This document shows positions 34,485 through 43,563 of a stretch of DNA of 64,000 nt, piece after piece. The DNA lies in assembly GCA_902766735.1 (NCBI GenBank), contig CACXEU010000099.1, positions 22,870 through 86,869 of the forward strand, given 5' to 3'. The position numbers and the translations under genes were made by a program. Positions within the stretch are counted from its first letter, which is position 1. Every line of letters starts with the position of its first letter. This DNA comes from an uncultured Lachnospiraceae bacterium (GTDB lineage Bacteria > Bacillota > Clostridia > Lachnospirales > Lachnospiraceae). The notes below the pieces were generated by a model. That model saw only the letters and a program-made list of their open reading frames with translations, searched no databases and had not been told where the DNA came from.

Positions 34485-36467
34485 ATGAAAAAATTTATTA
34501 CAGCAGGGATGGTTTTGACATTACTCATATTATCCTTTCATATGGTGTGGGAAAAACAGGAAAAAACAGTGGAGGCTGCAGAAGCATATGCGGGAAATCC
34601 GATTATCGCAAATATGTTTACAGCAGACCCGTCGGCCCATGTATGGGAAGCTAATGGAAAATTGTACATTTATGCTTCCCATGACATTTTTCCTTCCAGA
34701 GGATGTGACTTAATGGATAAGTATCATGTTTTCTCCACGACGAATATGGTGACCTGGAAAGATGAAGGGGAAATTTTATCTTCAGATGACGTATCTTGGG
34801 GACGTCCGGAAGGAGGCTTCATGTGGGCTCCGGATGCAGCCTATAGGAATGGAACATACTACTTGTATTTTCCACATCCAACAGGTTCCGGGGATGATTG
34901 GAACAGTACCTGGAGAATCGGCGTGGCAAAAAGCACGAAGCCTGCCAGTGATTTTACCTGTGCATCCGACGGATACGTAAAGAAAAAAGATGGTAGCCCT
35001 TATGTAACGGGAATCGATCCATGTATGTTCAAAGATGATGACGGACAGTATTATTTATACACCGGAGGCGGTGCCCACAGCTATGTGGCAAAAATGCAGG
35101 ACAACATGGAATATCTGGCAGAGGAACCGGTAGAAATTACCGGAAGCTTAACAGACTTTCATGAAGCAATGTGGGTGTTTAAACGAAATGGCATTTACTA
35201 TGCCATGTATGCCGACAACACATGGGGAGAAAACCTGATGAGATATTCTACTGCCAGCAGTCCATATGGACCATGGAAAGAAGGCGGTATTGTATTGGAT
35301 GGGACAGGATGTGATACGACCCATGGTTCCATTTGTGAGTATAAGGGGCATTGGTATTTGTTCTATCATAACTGTGAAATATCCGGAAACGGGACCCTTC
35401 GCTCTGTATGTGCGGATGAAGTGACGTTTCGGGAAGATGGTTCCATTAAGAAGGTGGAACAAACGAAACGGGGTGTTGAAAATGTGGATGTTGTAAATCC
35501 GGAAGATTTAGCAGGAAATAACAGCAAACCAAATCCGGAGGATTTTGTAGAAACGACAAATTATAAAGCCTCGGAAGCTACGCTGTTCGGCGCTGCGCAG
35601 CTAGAAGGGGATGGTGCCGTACATAATCTTCATATGGAAGGTGCAGCATTACAGTGGAATCACATCAATGGCGGAATTGGTGGGCAGGCAATGCTTACTG
35701 TTTATTATGCCACACCGGATGGCGCCACAGGATTGGTACACAGCAGTGGAGATGCTTCAGGGGACGGATATTTCCTGAAGTTTGATAAAACATCCGGCTG
35801 GAGTGATTACGGAAAGGGCGTGGCGCGATGCTTCGTTGATTTAAAGGCAGGAAGTGACAATACGGTTAAGGTGATTTGTGGAATGGGTGGTGTGAATATC
35901 ACGGGAATGTCCATTTCTTTAAAAAATCAGAGTCAGCCGGTAAGTCGTGCAGAAGTAGCCCTGAACGGTTGTCAGATTAGTGATGTTTTGGAAGGATTTC
36001 GAATTGTCTTTTCAGTGTCGGATCCGGCCAATGAAATTCAGGAAGCAGGAATGATTTACGGATTGATGGATTATGCAGCAAAGGATGACTTGATTCTGGG
36101 AAGCAAACAAAAATCAGTTTATGCTTATACCGTGAATCTGGCGAATCCATTGTCACGATGTTATGAGACAACGTTTGAGCATGGAAAAAGTTATGCGCTG
36201 ACAATGAAACTACTCAAGAACAGAGATTTTTATACATCAGAGATTGGTGTGAGAGCTTATGTAAAATTAAAGGATGGCTCTGTGATCTACAGCAATCCGG
36301 GTGTGTTTACCATATATCATTTAGCGGATGTTCTGCATCAGAAGCAGAATATGTCTAATCTGCAGGGACATAATTATTTGTATCAGCAGATTTTAACAAA
36401 AGTGAATCCGAATTATCAGTACTGTGATTACCATTGGAATCATGGAATTGCAATTTTGGATGAGTAA
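34485..36467 (+). CDS. Secreted GH43 glycosidase with CBM6-like and shared C-terminal domains
   Basis: 660 residues, start after GAAGGAG. Signal peptide about 1-30. Five-bladed GH43 propeller about 34-340: base Asp in ADPSAHVWE, pKa-modulating Asp in GIDPCMFKDDDG, and acid Glu probably in FHEAMWVFKRNG. A CBM6-like jelly roll about 360-480 (ATLFGAAQLEGDGAVHNLHM). Shared C-terminal domain about 487-660. GH43 enzymes usually release xylose, arabinose or galactose; the substrate here is open. It is the third gene of the unit beginning at 25372, so it probably trims side chains on the same target. Confidence 0.87.
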   Translation: MKKFITAGMVLTLLILSFHMVWEKQEKTVEAAEAYAGNPIIANMFTADPSAHVWEANGKLYIYASHDIFPSRGCDLMDKYHVFSTTNMVTWKDEGEILSSDDVSWGRPEGGFMWAPDAAYRNGTYYLYFPHPTGSGDDWNSTWRIGVAKSTKPASDFTCASDGYVKKKDGSPYVTGIDPCMFKDDDGQYYLYTGGGAHSYVAKMQDNMEYLAEEPVEITGSLTDFHEAMWVFKRNGIYYAMYADNTWGENLMRYSTASSPYGPWKEGGIVLDGTGCDTTHGSICEYKGHWYLFYHNCEISGNGTLRSVCADEVTFREDGSIKKVEQTKRGVENVDVVNPEDLAGNNSKPNPEDFVETTNYKASEATLFGAAQLEGDGAVHNLHMEGAALQWNHINGGIGGQAMLTVYYATPDGATGLVHSSGDASGDGYFLKFDKTSGWSDYGKGVARCFVDLKAGSDNTVKVICGMGGVNITGMSISLKNQSQPVSRAEVALNGCQISDVLEGFRIVFSVSDPANEIQEAGMIYGLMDYAAKDDLILGSKQKSVYAYTVNLANPLSRCYETTFEHGKSYALTMKLLKNRDFYTSEIGVRAYVKLKDGSVIYSNPGVFTIYHLADVLHQKQNMSNLQGHNYLYQQILTKVNPNYQYCDYHWNHGIAILDE

Positions 36468-36482
36468 AAAAGATGTTATTAC

Positions 36483-36688
36483 TATGCACATATTTTTTGT
36501 GCATATAATATAAAGCCATACTACATATCAGGTGTGATTGTATATGGTGAGGTACCATAATTTGGTATAAAATGAAAGTACCTATGGGGCTTTGAGTTTG
36601 AAGGAAAACATAAGAACTATAAATCTCGCTAAAATGACAAACCGGTAAGATTTATAAGTCTTAAAACAACGCAAGGATGGAGGAAAAA
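36483..36688 (+). promoter_or_regulatory. Structured 5' leader upstream of the GH5/GH18 gene
   Basis: A perfect hairpin TATGCACA/TGTGCATA (36483-36505) precedes a TATAAT (36504-36509). The following ~80 bases can fold as a three-way junction: AAAGCC(ATA)/(TAT)GGGGCTTT closing stem (36512-36593), CATAT/ATATG (36524-36546) and AGGTAC/GTACCT (36550-36583), the last in competition with TACCA/TGGTA (36553-36567). Another 8-bp stem ATAAATCT/AGATTTAT lies at about 36618-36655. No known riboswitch consensus was recognised. Confidence 0.4.
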
Positions 36689-39600
36689 ATGCGGAAATTC
36701 AAAGGAATGGGTAAAAGAGCATTGGCATACACCATGGCAATGTGCTTAACCGCCGGTTTATTTACCGGAATTGGAGTGGGAAATGATGTGAAAGCGGTAA
36801 AGGCTGCCACAACAGGCTTTACAAAGAATGACTTTTTGAAAGTCGACGGGACCTATGTGAAAAACAATTATGGAAAGGGAAACAATGTTTATCTTCGAGG
36901 AACAAACTTAGGAAACCTTTTTGTACAGGAAAGCTGGATGAGTTCTACAGATGCTTCGGATCAGAAGACAATTCTTGAAGGACTGACCAATCGGTTTGGA
37001 CAGGACAAGGCATTGGAATTGTTAGATTACTATGAAAGTAATTACATAACAACAGCAGACTTTGACAAGATGAAAAGCATGGGAATGTCTGTAGTTCGAG
37101 TGCCGTTTACTTATATGAACCTGTACAAGAAGTCTGGAAACAGTTGGGTGCTTCGTTCCGATGCATTTACCCGATTGGACTGGATTGTGGAGCAGTGTAG
37201 TCAGAGAGGAATTTATGTTATCTTAGACCTTCATGGTGCTTTTGGTTCACAGAATGGTCAGGATCATTCCGGCCAGGTGCTTAACAGTGTATCTGATGTA
37301 ACATTTTTCAGCAATGAAACATTGATGACACAGACATTGGATTTGTGGAAAGTTGTTGCACAGCATTATGCTGGAAATCCGGCAGTAGCAGGTTACGATA
37401 CCTTGAATGAGCCGGGAGAAAAAGCAGGTTCAACCGGCGAAAAGCATTGGAATTTCTATGACAGAATGTATGATACAATTCGTTCCGTTGACCCGGATCA
37501 TATCATTATTATGGAATCATGCTGGGGTACAGCAAACCTTCCAAATCCATCCCGCTATGGTTGGACGAACGTAATGTACGAATATCACCATTATCCATGG
37601 GATTATGTGGCAGATAATGACGAAAATTATAACGGACAGGTAAATGCCATTAATAACCTGGTTAACAGTGTAAACAGTGCAAATTACGGTGTTCCGACAT
37701 ACATCGGTGAATTTAACTGCTTTGATGGAGATGCAAAATGGAAATATGTTCTTGATAAAATGAACAAAGCCGGTTGGCATTATACGAACTGGTCTTACAA
37801 GTCCAACGGTATGGGAAGTTGGGGAATTTATCATGAATATGCAAGTCAGGGAAAGGTTAAACCTTCTTCTGATTCTGAAGATGCCATCCGAACAAAATGG
37901 GGTAGTGGTAATATTGGCACAAACAACAGCAGCACAGGAGTTACTTATAATAACATGAAACCAAAACTTCCGGGAACTGTTGTTTTTGCTGATACTGCCT
38001 TAACAGATGATAGTTATTTTGGAATTCAGGCAACCATTAATTCTAAATATGTTTGTTCTGAAGATTACGGGGAATCTAATCTGGTAGCAGACCGTGATTC
38101 TTCCGGTGGCTGGGAACAGTTCCGAATTATTCGAAACAGTGACGGAACTTATTCCTTCCAGGCCAGAGCAAACAATAAATACCTGTGTGCAATCATTGAT
38201 GATACGGATACCAAAAATCCGGTGAAGGCACGAAGCAACAAAATCAGTGATTGGGAAAAGTTTACGTTGGAGAAACAGTCTAACGGAACTTACGCAATTA
38301 AGGCAAATGCCAATGGAAAATATGTACAGGCTGACATTAACGATTCTAAGGCAGGAATCTTACATGCCTGTGGAGAATCAGTAGGAACCTGGGAAACATT
38401 CAATCTGAAGTCTGTAACCGGAAAGGCAACTATTCCGGGAGAAACTCAGACAGAAGAACCAACACAGAATCAGACACAGCCGCAGACCCAGGAAGCGACA
38501 GTGGAAATCCCGAAGAATTCTTCTTCTACAAAATATGGAAATGACTTTAAGGTGGTAGCATATTATCCAAACTGGTATGGTGACATTACGAGTCAGGTAC
38601 AGTGGGATAAAATAACCCATGCATATTATGCGTTTGGTCTTCCATCAGGTTCACTGAATGGTACCATGCAGAGCCTTAGCGGAGAAGCATCGAATATTAA
38701 GGCAATGGTAAATGCATGTAATCAGCATAATGTTGTACCGGTACTGTCTGTAGGTGGATGGAGTCATTCAGATTCCTGGGATCCGGATAAGAAGTGTAGT
38801 GTAATCTTTGAAGCAAATACAGATACGGAAGCAAAACGTCAGTCTTTGGCAAATAGTATTGTAAATCAGGCAGTACAGCATGGATTCAAGGGAGTTGATA
38901 TCGATTGGGAATATCCAACTTCTTCCAGCCAGGCACAGTATGTTGATTTTATGAAGAAATTAAGAGCACTCTGTAATCAGAATAATATGATTTTAACTGT
39001 TGCTGTAGCAGCAACCAGTGGTTCCGGATTTACCAGTGAAGTATTAAACCTTTTGGACTTTGTAAATCTGATGGCATACGATGGAGACGGCGGAGCAGGT
39101 CATTCTCCATACAGTCTTGCGACACAGTCCTTTAATTATTGGAAAAATACTATGGGAGTACCGGCTAACAAACTTGTCATCGGTGTGCCTTTCTATGAAA
39201 GACCAAACTGGGCATCTTATGCAGATGTCGTTGCAAATAATGCAGCCAATGCACAGAAGGATTCCGCAGTAGTTAACGGAACAACAGTTTATTACAATGG
39301 GATTCCAACCATGAAACAGAAAGCGACTTATGCAGCCAATAATGCCGGTGGTGTTATGATTTGGGAAATCAGTCAGGACTCCACAAACAGCTCCTTAAGC
39401 TTATTGAATGCAATTCATGAAGCAATTCTTCCAATTGTGGGAGAAGGTGGTTCCGGAGAAGTTGCCGTAACGAATGTTCCGGGAACAGTAAAGGTAAATG
39501 ACTTTGGAAAAAAATCAAGTGAGATTACATTGACTACGGCAAACGGAGTAACTTATGCCGGTGGATTAAATAATGATTCCTATTTGGATTATTATATTAA

Positions 39601-40828
39601 TGTGCAGGAAGCTGGAACATATGTATTGACTTTAAATCTGGCAGCAGGAAATACACAGTGGAATGCCAGTGGAATGAAAGTTTCCCTGAATGATCAGGCA
39701 GTAACAACAGTTCCGGTTCAAGGCAGTACAGGATGGGAAACCTTTATTCCGCACACCACTGAATTAACTTTCTCTGCAAAGGGAACTTATAAACTAACCA
39801 TTACTGCACAGGGTGGTGCCTGCAATGTAGCAGACTTTACACTGACAAAGAAGAATGAACAACCATCCACAGCACAGCCTACAACACAGAAGCAGGAAAC
39901 GACTACAGAGAAGGAAAATCCAACTTCTGCTACAGGAAACTGGGTTCAGATTAATGACGACGGTGGTCAGCCAACAGATTATTATTTTGATAATTCCACT
40001 GTGGCGACAATCGTGAATGTTCAGTCACCGGGATTCACGCCGGAACGAGGAATTTATGCGAATGTTCCTGCAGGAATCAGTGGAGCTACCGTAAACGGAG
40101 CAACACTGAATGCACAAAACATTCAGGGAGCCGGAATAATTATTCCACTTTCTGTTTTGAACCAAGGAGAAAATACTGTCGTAGTAAACTATGCCGGCGG
40201 AACTGCAACCATCAGAATTAAGAAGGAAAGTGCTGTGGTTGAAACAACTACAGAGGAAACGACAACCAAGGAAGTTACGACAAAAGAAGTGACCACGAAG
40301 GAAGAAACAACAGAAAAAGAATCTGTTCAGGTAGAATTAAACGGGTTCCAGATGAATGTTAAAAAGGAAGGATTCCGTGCAATTTACACAGTTACAAATT
40401 CTAGTGATGTTGTGAAGAAGGGACTTGTTTTTGGTCTTGCAGATTATGTGGGTGATGAACCATTAGTGGTAGGAAGTACTCTGAAATCTGTATTTACTTA
40501 TGAAGCAAATGCATATGGAACAATGTCCAAGCATTTTGGAAACTTAGAAAATGCTACAAGCTATGCAATGACAATGCGCTTACTGAAGAACGTTAAATTC
40601 TATAATACGTCCATTAAGGTTAGAGCGTATGCGCAGTTAAAAGATGGTTCTTATGTGTACAGTAACACGAAAACGATGAGTGTATACACTATAAGTGACA
40701 GACTTTATCAGGCAAAACAGATGGGTTCTCTGGAAGAACACAATTATTTATATAATACGATTCTGAAACCATCAAATCCTGATTATGAAGAAGTTGATGC
40801 CACATGGGAAAGCCCATTGATTCCGTAG
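36689..40828 (+). CDS. Secreted GH5 / GH18 bifunctional glycanase
   Basis: 1379 residues from the ATG at 36689, spaced 5 bases from GGAGG; the ATG at 36677 overlaps that site. Signal peptide about 1-37. GH5 barrel about 45-410 with DLHGAFGSQNG, acid/base Glu in YDTLNEPG (about 242) and nucleophile Glu in TYIGEFNCFDG (about 340); it resembles exo-1,3-beta-glucanase-type GH5. Fascin/ricin-like trefoil about 430-577. GH18 about 618-914 with canonical GVDIDWEYP. One binding-like module about 927-1054, an Ig-like domain about 1083-1180, a Thr/Lys/Glu linker and the shared C-terminal domain about 1214-1379. Beta-glucan plus chitin cleavage in one chain fits a fungal wall target; inference. Confidence 0.9.
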   Translation: MRKFKGMGKRALAYTMAMCLTAGLFTGIGVGNDVKAVKAATTGFTKNDFLKVDGTYVKNNYGKGNNVYLRGTNLGNLFVQESWMSSTDASDQKTILEGLTNRFGQDKALELLDYYESNYITTADFDKMKSMGMSVVRVPFTYMNLYKKSGNSWVLRSDAFTRLDWIVEQCSQRGIYVILDLHGAFGSQNGQDHSGQVLNSVSDVTFFSNETLMTQTLDLWKVVAQHYAGNPAVAGYDTLNEPGEKAGSTGEKHWNFYDRMYDTIRSVDPDHIIIMESCWGTANLPNPSRYGWTNVMYEYHHYPWDYVADNDENYNGQVNAINNLVNSVNSANYGVPTYIGEFNCFDGDAKWKYVLDKMNKAGWHYTNWSYKSNGMGSWGIYHEYASQGKVKPSSDSEDAIRTKWGSGNIGTNNSSTGVTYNNMKPKLPGTVVFADTALTDDSYFGIQATINSKYVCSEDYGESNLVADRDSSGGWEQFRIIRNSDGTYSFQARANNKYLCAIIDDTDTKNPVKARSNKISDWEKFTLEKQSNGTYAIKANANGKYVQADINDSKAGILHACGESVGTWETFNLKSVTGKATIPGETQTEEPTQNQTQPQTQEATVEIPKNSSSTKYGNDFKVVAYYPNWYGDITSQVQWDKITHAYYAFGLPSGSLNGTMQSLSGEASNIKAMVNACNQHNVVPVLSVGGWSHSDSWDPDKKCSVIFEANTDTEAKRQSLANSIVNQAVQHGFKGVDIDWEYPTSSSQAQYVDFMKKLRALCNQNNMILTVAVAATSGSGFTSEVLNLLDFVNLMAYDGDGGAGHSPYSLATQSFNYWKNTMGVPANKLVIGVPFYERPNWASYADVVANNAANAQKDSAVVNGTTVYYNGIPTMKQKATYAANNAGGVMIWEISQDSTNSSLSLLNAIHEAILPIVGEGGSGEVAVTNVPGTVKVNDFGKKSSEITLTTANGVTYAGGLNNDSYLDYYINVQEAGTYVLTLNLAAGNTQWNASGMKVSLNDQAVTTVPVQGSTGWETFIPHTTELTFSAKGTYKLTITAQGGACNVADFTLTKKNEQPSTAQPTTQKQETTTEKENPTSATGNWVQINDDGGQPTDYYFDNSTVATIVNVQSPGFTPERGIYANVPAGISGATVNGATLNAQNIQGAGIIIPLSVLNQGENTVVVNYAGGTATIRIKKESAVVETTTEETTTKEVTTKEVTTKEETTEKESVQVELNGFQMNVKKEGFRAIYTVTNSSDVVKKGLVFGLADYVGDEPLVVGSTLKSVFTYEANAYGTMSKHFGNLENATSYAMTMRLLKNVKFYNTSIKVRAYAQLKDGSYVYSNTKTMSVYTISDRLYQAKQMGSLEEHNYLYNTILKPSNPDYEEVDATWESPLIP

Positions 40829-40879
40829 TATGAAATAAGAAACCGTTACATCAGCAACAAAATTGATGGAACGAGAAAT

Positions 40880-40921
40880 AAAAGGAGTTCAGGAAGCGAA
40901 AGCGGAGGGAACTCCTTTTTC
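40880..40921 (+). terminator. Terminator at the end of the secreted-enzyme block
   Basis: AAAAGGAGTTC pairs with GAACTCCTTTTT; the 18-base interior can form a small GC-GAAA-GC tetraloop hairpin. Confidence 0.85.
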
Positions 40922-40970
40922 TATGCAGTTCTATTTTTGAAAAAATTACAGAGATTTTCTAAAGATTTAG

Positions 40971-40979
40971 TGGTATAAT
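40971..40979 (+). promoter_or_regulatory. Extended -10 promoter of the degV gene
   Basis: TGGTATAAT, an extended -10 (TGn-TATAAT), 50 bases before the ATG at 41029. No good -35 seen. Confidence 0.5.
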
Positions 40980-41028
40980 ATAGTCGTTTAAGTGACTGGA
41001 AAAATAAAACAGGAAAAGAGGCAGAAGT

Positions 41029-41862
41029 ATGATTAGAGTACTCGTGGATTCGGGAAGTAGTATTAAGCAGGAAGAAAAGGAAAAATTGGATGTGGAAATC
41101 TTACCATTGAAAATTCTGATGGGAGAAACGGAATACCTGGATGGTGTAAATTTATCATTGGATGACTTTTATAAGATTTTTATTGGGAAAAATATTTTTC
41201 CAAAGACATCCCTTCCATCTTTGGAGACTGCACAAAACATGATTCGTAAGATGATTGAAATGGGAGATGAGGTCATCATATTACCAATTTCCTCAAAAAT
41301 ATCAGGAACCTATGCATCGTTGAAAATGTTATTTGCAGATGAAGAGAGAGTTCGCGTTATTGATACGAAAAGTGCTGTGGGAGGCATTCGAATTCTGGTG
41401 GATGAGGTAAATAAGTACCGGGATAAATCTCTGGATTTTGTGGAGAAGAAAATCAATGAACTGATTCCGAGACTACAGGTTATTGCAATTCCGGAATCAC
41501 TGGAGTATTTGTATAAGGGAGGAAGACTAAGTAAGGCTGCTTATGTTGCCGGAAGTCTGATGAATATAAAACCATTGATTTCCCTGGATAGTATTAGCGG
41601 AGAAGTGAAACTGGTGGGTAAAGTACGTGGATTAAAAAAGGCGATGAAGGAAATTGTCAATCGTTTATCAGAAATCGGTCATGATTCAGAATACCAGATT
41701 GTTCCCTCTTATACCTATAATAAGGAAAATCTGGATGAACTGATTGCGATGACAGATGAAAAATATCATCCGTATATGGGCGAATATGATAATCTGGATC
41801 CGGCTTTAGCTTGCCATTGGGGACCAAACGCATTTGGATATATTTGGGTATCGGAAAAATAA
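41029..41862 (+). CDS. DegV-family fatty-acid-binding protein
   Basis: 277 residues, family length. DegV proteins bind a single fatty acid and deliver it to the FakA kinase for lipid synthesis. Visible: N-terminal VLVDSGSSI, ILPLKILMGETEYLDGVN, the fatty-acid head-group loop LPISSKISGTYASLK, VIDTKSAVGG, and GGRLSKAAYVAGSLMNIKPLI. No kinase gene is adjacent. Monocistronic, with its own extended -10 promoter. Confidence 0.92.
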   Translation: MIRVLVDSGSSIKQEEKEKLDVEILPLKILMGETEYLDGVNLSLDDFYKIFIGKNIFPKTSLPSLETAQNMIRKMIEMGDEVIILPISSKISGTYASLKMLFADEERVRVIDTKSAVGGIRILVDEVNKYRDKSLDFVEKKINELIPRLQVIAIPESLEYLYKGGRLSKAAYVAGSLMNIKPLISLDSISGEVKLVGKVRGLKKAMKEIVNRLSEIGHDSEYQIVPSYTYNKENLDELIAMTDEKYHPYMGEYDNLDPALACHWGPNAFGYIWVSEK

Positions 41863-41961
41863 AAAACATATTATGAGAGTTCCTAAGATTTTATTGAAAT
41901 TGTACGGAATGTAGAATAAAATAGAGACAGAGTTTTGTACGGAAAGGGAGAATTAAATAAT

Positions 41962-42708
41962 ATGGGAAATGCAATAAGAAAAATTAGAAAAATTCTATTT
42001 GGAATTATTGGCTACATTTGGATTGCAGCGACAATCGGAGGACTGATTTACTTAATTATCCAGAAGGATTATTTGAATGCATTCCGTGTTTGTGCACAGG
42101 CGTTTGCAGTTGTTGGTTTTGCATTATATGTGGCAAGAAAATTGGAATACAGACGACATACCGGTTTTGCCATTTTTTTGATCTTTATCGGAAGTGTTCT
42201 AATTTCTATTGCGGCATTACAGTCCTTGGGTTATGTGCAGTTAAAGGATATCATTGAAGTCCGCAGTCTGAAGGAAATGAAGAAATTAATGGATTTCAAA
42301 ACCGCCATATATACTGCAGCACCGATTTTCTTAGTGAGTTTTGGTTCTTGTCTCACGGTGGCATATGTGTCATATATGAGTACATATAGAAGTCGTTGTA
42401 ATTATGAGGTTATGGCTATTTGTAATGATTACGATGAGAGAAGATTTGATGGACCATATAAATGTCCGATTTACGAAGTAGTATTTAATGGAACGACTTA
42501 TTTCCTTTCGAACGGTGTTTTCATTAATAAGAATATTCCAAAAATCGGGGAACGTGTTCGCTTGAAAATAAACTATGATGATCCGACGGAATTCCGCCTG
42601 ATGAAAAATGATCCTCATGAAAGTGGTGGATTGATGGCATTGGGATTGGCATTGATTGCATTCGGAATTGCTTTTGCATTTTTGGCAAGAAAATATAATT
42701 TAGTATAA
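41962..42708 (+). CDS. DUF3592-like membrane protein
   Basis: 248 residues from the ATG at 41962 with AAGGGAG upstream; the TTG at 41935 is rejected. About five hydrophobic segments (two near 17-60, one near 65-85, one near 115-140, one at 222-244) surround a beta-rich soluble part: CPIYEVVFNGTTYFLSNG and GERVRLKINYDDPTEFRL. That segment resembles the DUF3592 domain of small membrane proteins of unknown role. No functional clue from the neighbours. Confidence 0.7.
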   Translation: MGNAIRKIRKILFGIIGYIWIAATIGGLIYLIIQKDYLNAFRVCAQAFAVVGFALYVARKLEYRRHTGFAIFLIFIGSVLISIAALQSLGYVQLKDIIEVRSLKEMKKLMDFKTAIYTAAPIFLVSFGSCLTVAYVSYMSTYRSRCNYEVMAICNDYDERRFDGPYKCPIYEVVFNGTTYFLSNGVFINKNIPKIGERVRLKINYDDPTEFRLMKNDPHESGGLMALGLALIAFGIAFAFLARKYNLV

Positions 42709-42710
42709 AT

Positions 42711-42747
42711 AAAAATCCCATCAGATTTCATTCTGATGGGATTTTTT
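42711..42747. terminator. Bidirectional terminator between convergent genes
   Basis: AAAAATCCCATCAGA pairs with TCTGATGGGATTTTT over 15 bp, T-run on both strands. It serves the DUF3592-like gene and the convergent hydrolase gene. Confidence 0.92.
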
Positions 42748-42772
42748 ACTTTAGGTCAAAACTTAAAATCTC

Positions 42773-43297
42773 TTAAACAACATCAATCAGGCAAGACTGT
42801 ATGGTAGCAAGTGCTGCTTTATGAAGCTCCGGAGTCATTCCTGCACAACAGGATGAGTCTACCGTAATATCACTTTCCGGATAGAATGCCTTCAGAATCA
42901 GTGCATTGGATACTACGGAAATATCCGTGCATAAACCGACCAATTCAATGGATAAATCTTCATCTCCTAATAATTCGTAGACCATATCCGGTAAATCAAT
43001 TCCACAAAATGTACTTTTTTCCAAAGAAAGATAATTCTTTTTCTTCAGGGCTTCCTTAACATCTTTCTGAATCTGCCATCCTTCCGTTCCCCTGACACAA
43101 TGAGTGACCGGAATTTTCTTGCCTTCCATGGAATCCAGATAATCCACAAAGTGTGTATCTAGTGTGGCAATGATTTCACCGTCGAATCCTTCAATTTTGT
43201 TAATGACATTCGGAATGATTGCAACAGCTTCCGGGGTTCCTAAGGCACCATCGATGAAATCGTTCTGCATATCTACAACGATTAATATTTTTTTCAT
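42773..43297 (-). CDS. Isochorismatase-like cysteine hydrolase, probable nicotinamidase
   Basis: 174 residues from the ATG at 43297, with AAAGGAGGAAAAC upstream; a longer frame to 43405 has no ribosome site. The catalytic triad of the family is visible: Asp9 in VVDMQNDF, Lys94 in LEKSTFCG, Cys123 in VGLCTDISVVSNAL. PncA enzymes turn nicotinamide into nicotinate for NAD salvage. The metal-binding region after Asp is TLDTHFVDYLDS, shorter in His than typical PncA (one His), so another amide substrate remains possible. Confidence 0.82.
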   Translation of the reverse strand: MKKILIVVDMQNDFIDGALGTPEAVAIIPNVINKIEGFDGEIIATLDTHFVDYLDSMEGKKIPVTHCVRGTEGWQIQKDVKEALKKKNYLSLEKSTFCGIDLPDMVYELLGDEDLSIELVGLCTDISVVSNALILKAFYPESDITVDSSCCAGMTPELHKAALATIQSCLIDVV

Positions 43298-43473
43298 GTT
43301 TTCCTCCTTTGAGTATGTGTCACCGATTGTTTTGTAATTGAAAAACAATGAGAGCAATACTTCCTTATTTGATTTTTTCCGAACAGATAAATACACATTC
43401 ATCATATCATATTTAAATCAAAATTGTAAGATGAAACGGGGAATTTATTCCTTGAGGATTACAGAGGGAACCC

Positions 43474-43502
43474 TTGGAAAAATCGGGGAAATGTGGTAAA
43501 TT
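43474..43502 (+). promoter_or_regulatory. Possible promoter of the methyltransferase gene
   Basis: TTGGAA, 17-base spacer, TAAATT, preceded by TG at the -14 position, 61 bases before the start codon. Confidence 0.35.
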
Positions 43503-43563
43503 AGATAGTACGGAAAAGAAAAATATTTAGAGATAATTTTCTTAAAGGAGCAGGAGGCAAAAA

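Noticed and set aside
36620..36690. c-di-GMP-I riboswitch before the GH5/GH18 gene
   Set aside because: Pieces such as ACAAACC and ACGCAAGG recall the consensus, but the conserved helices, tetraloop and receptor do not form and the ribosome site follows at once.
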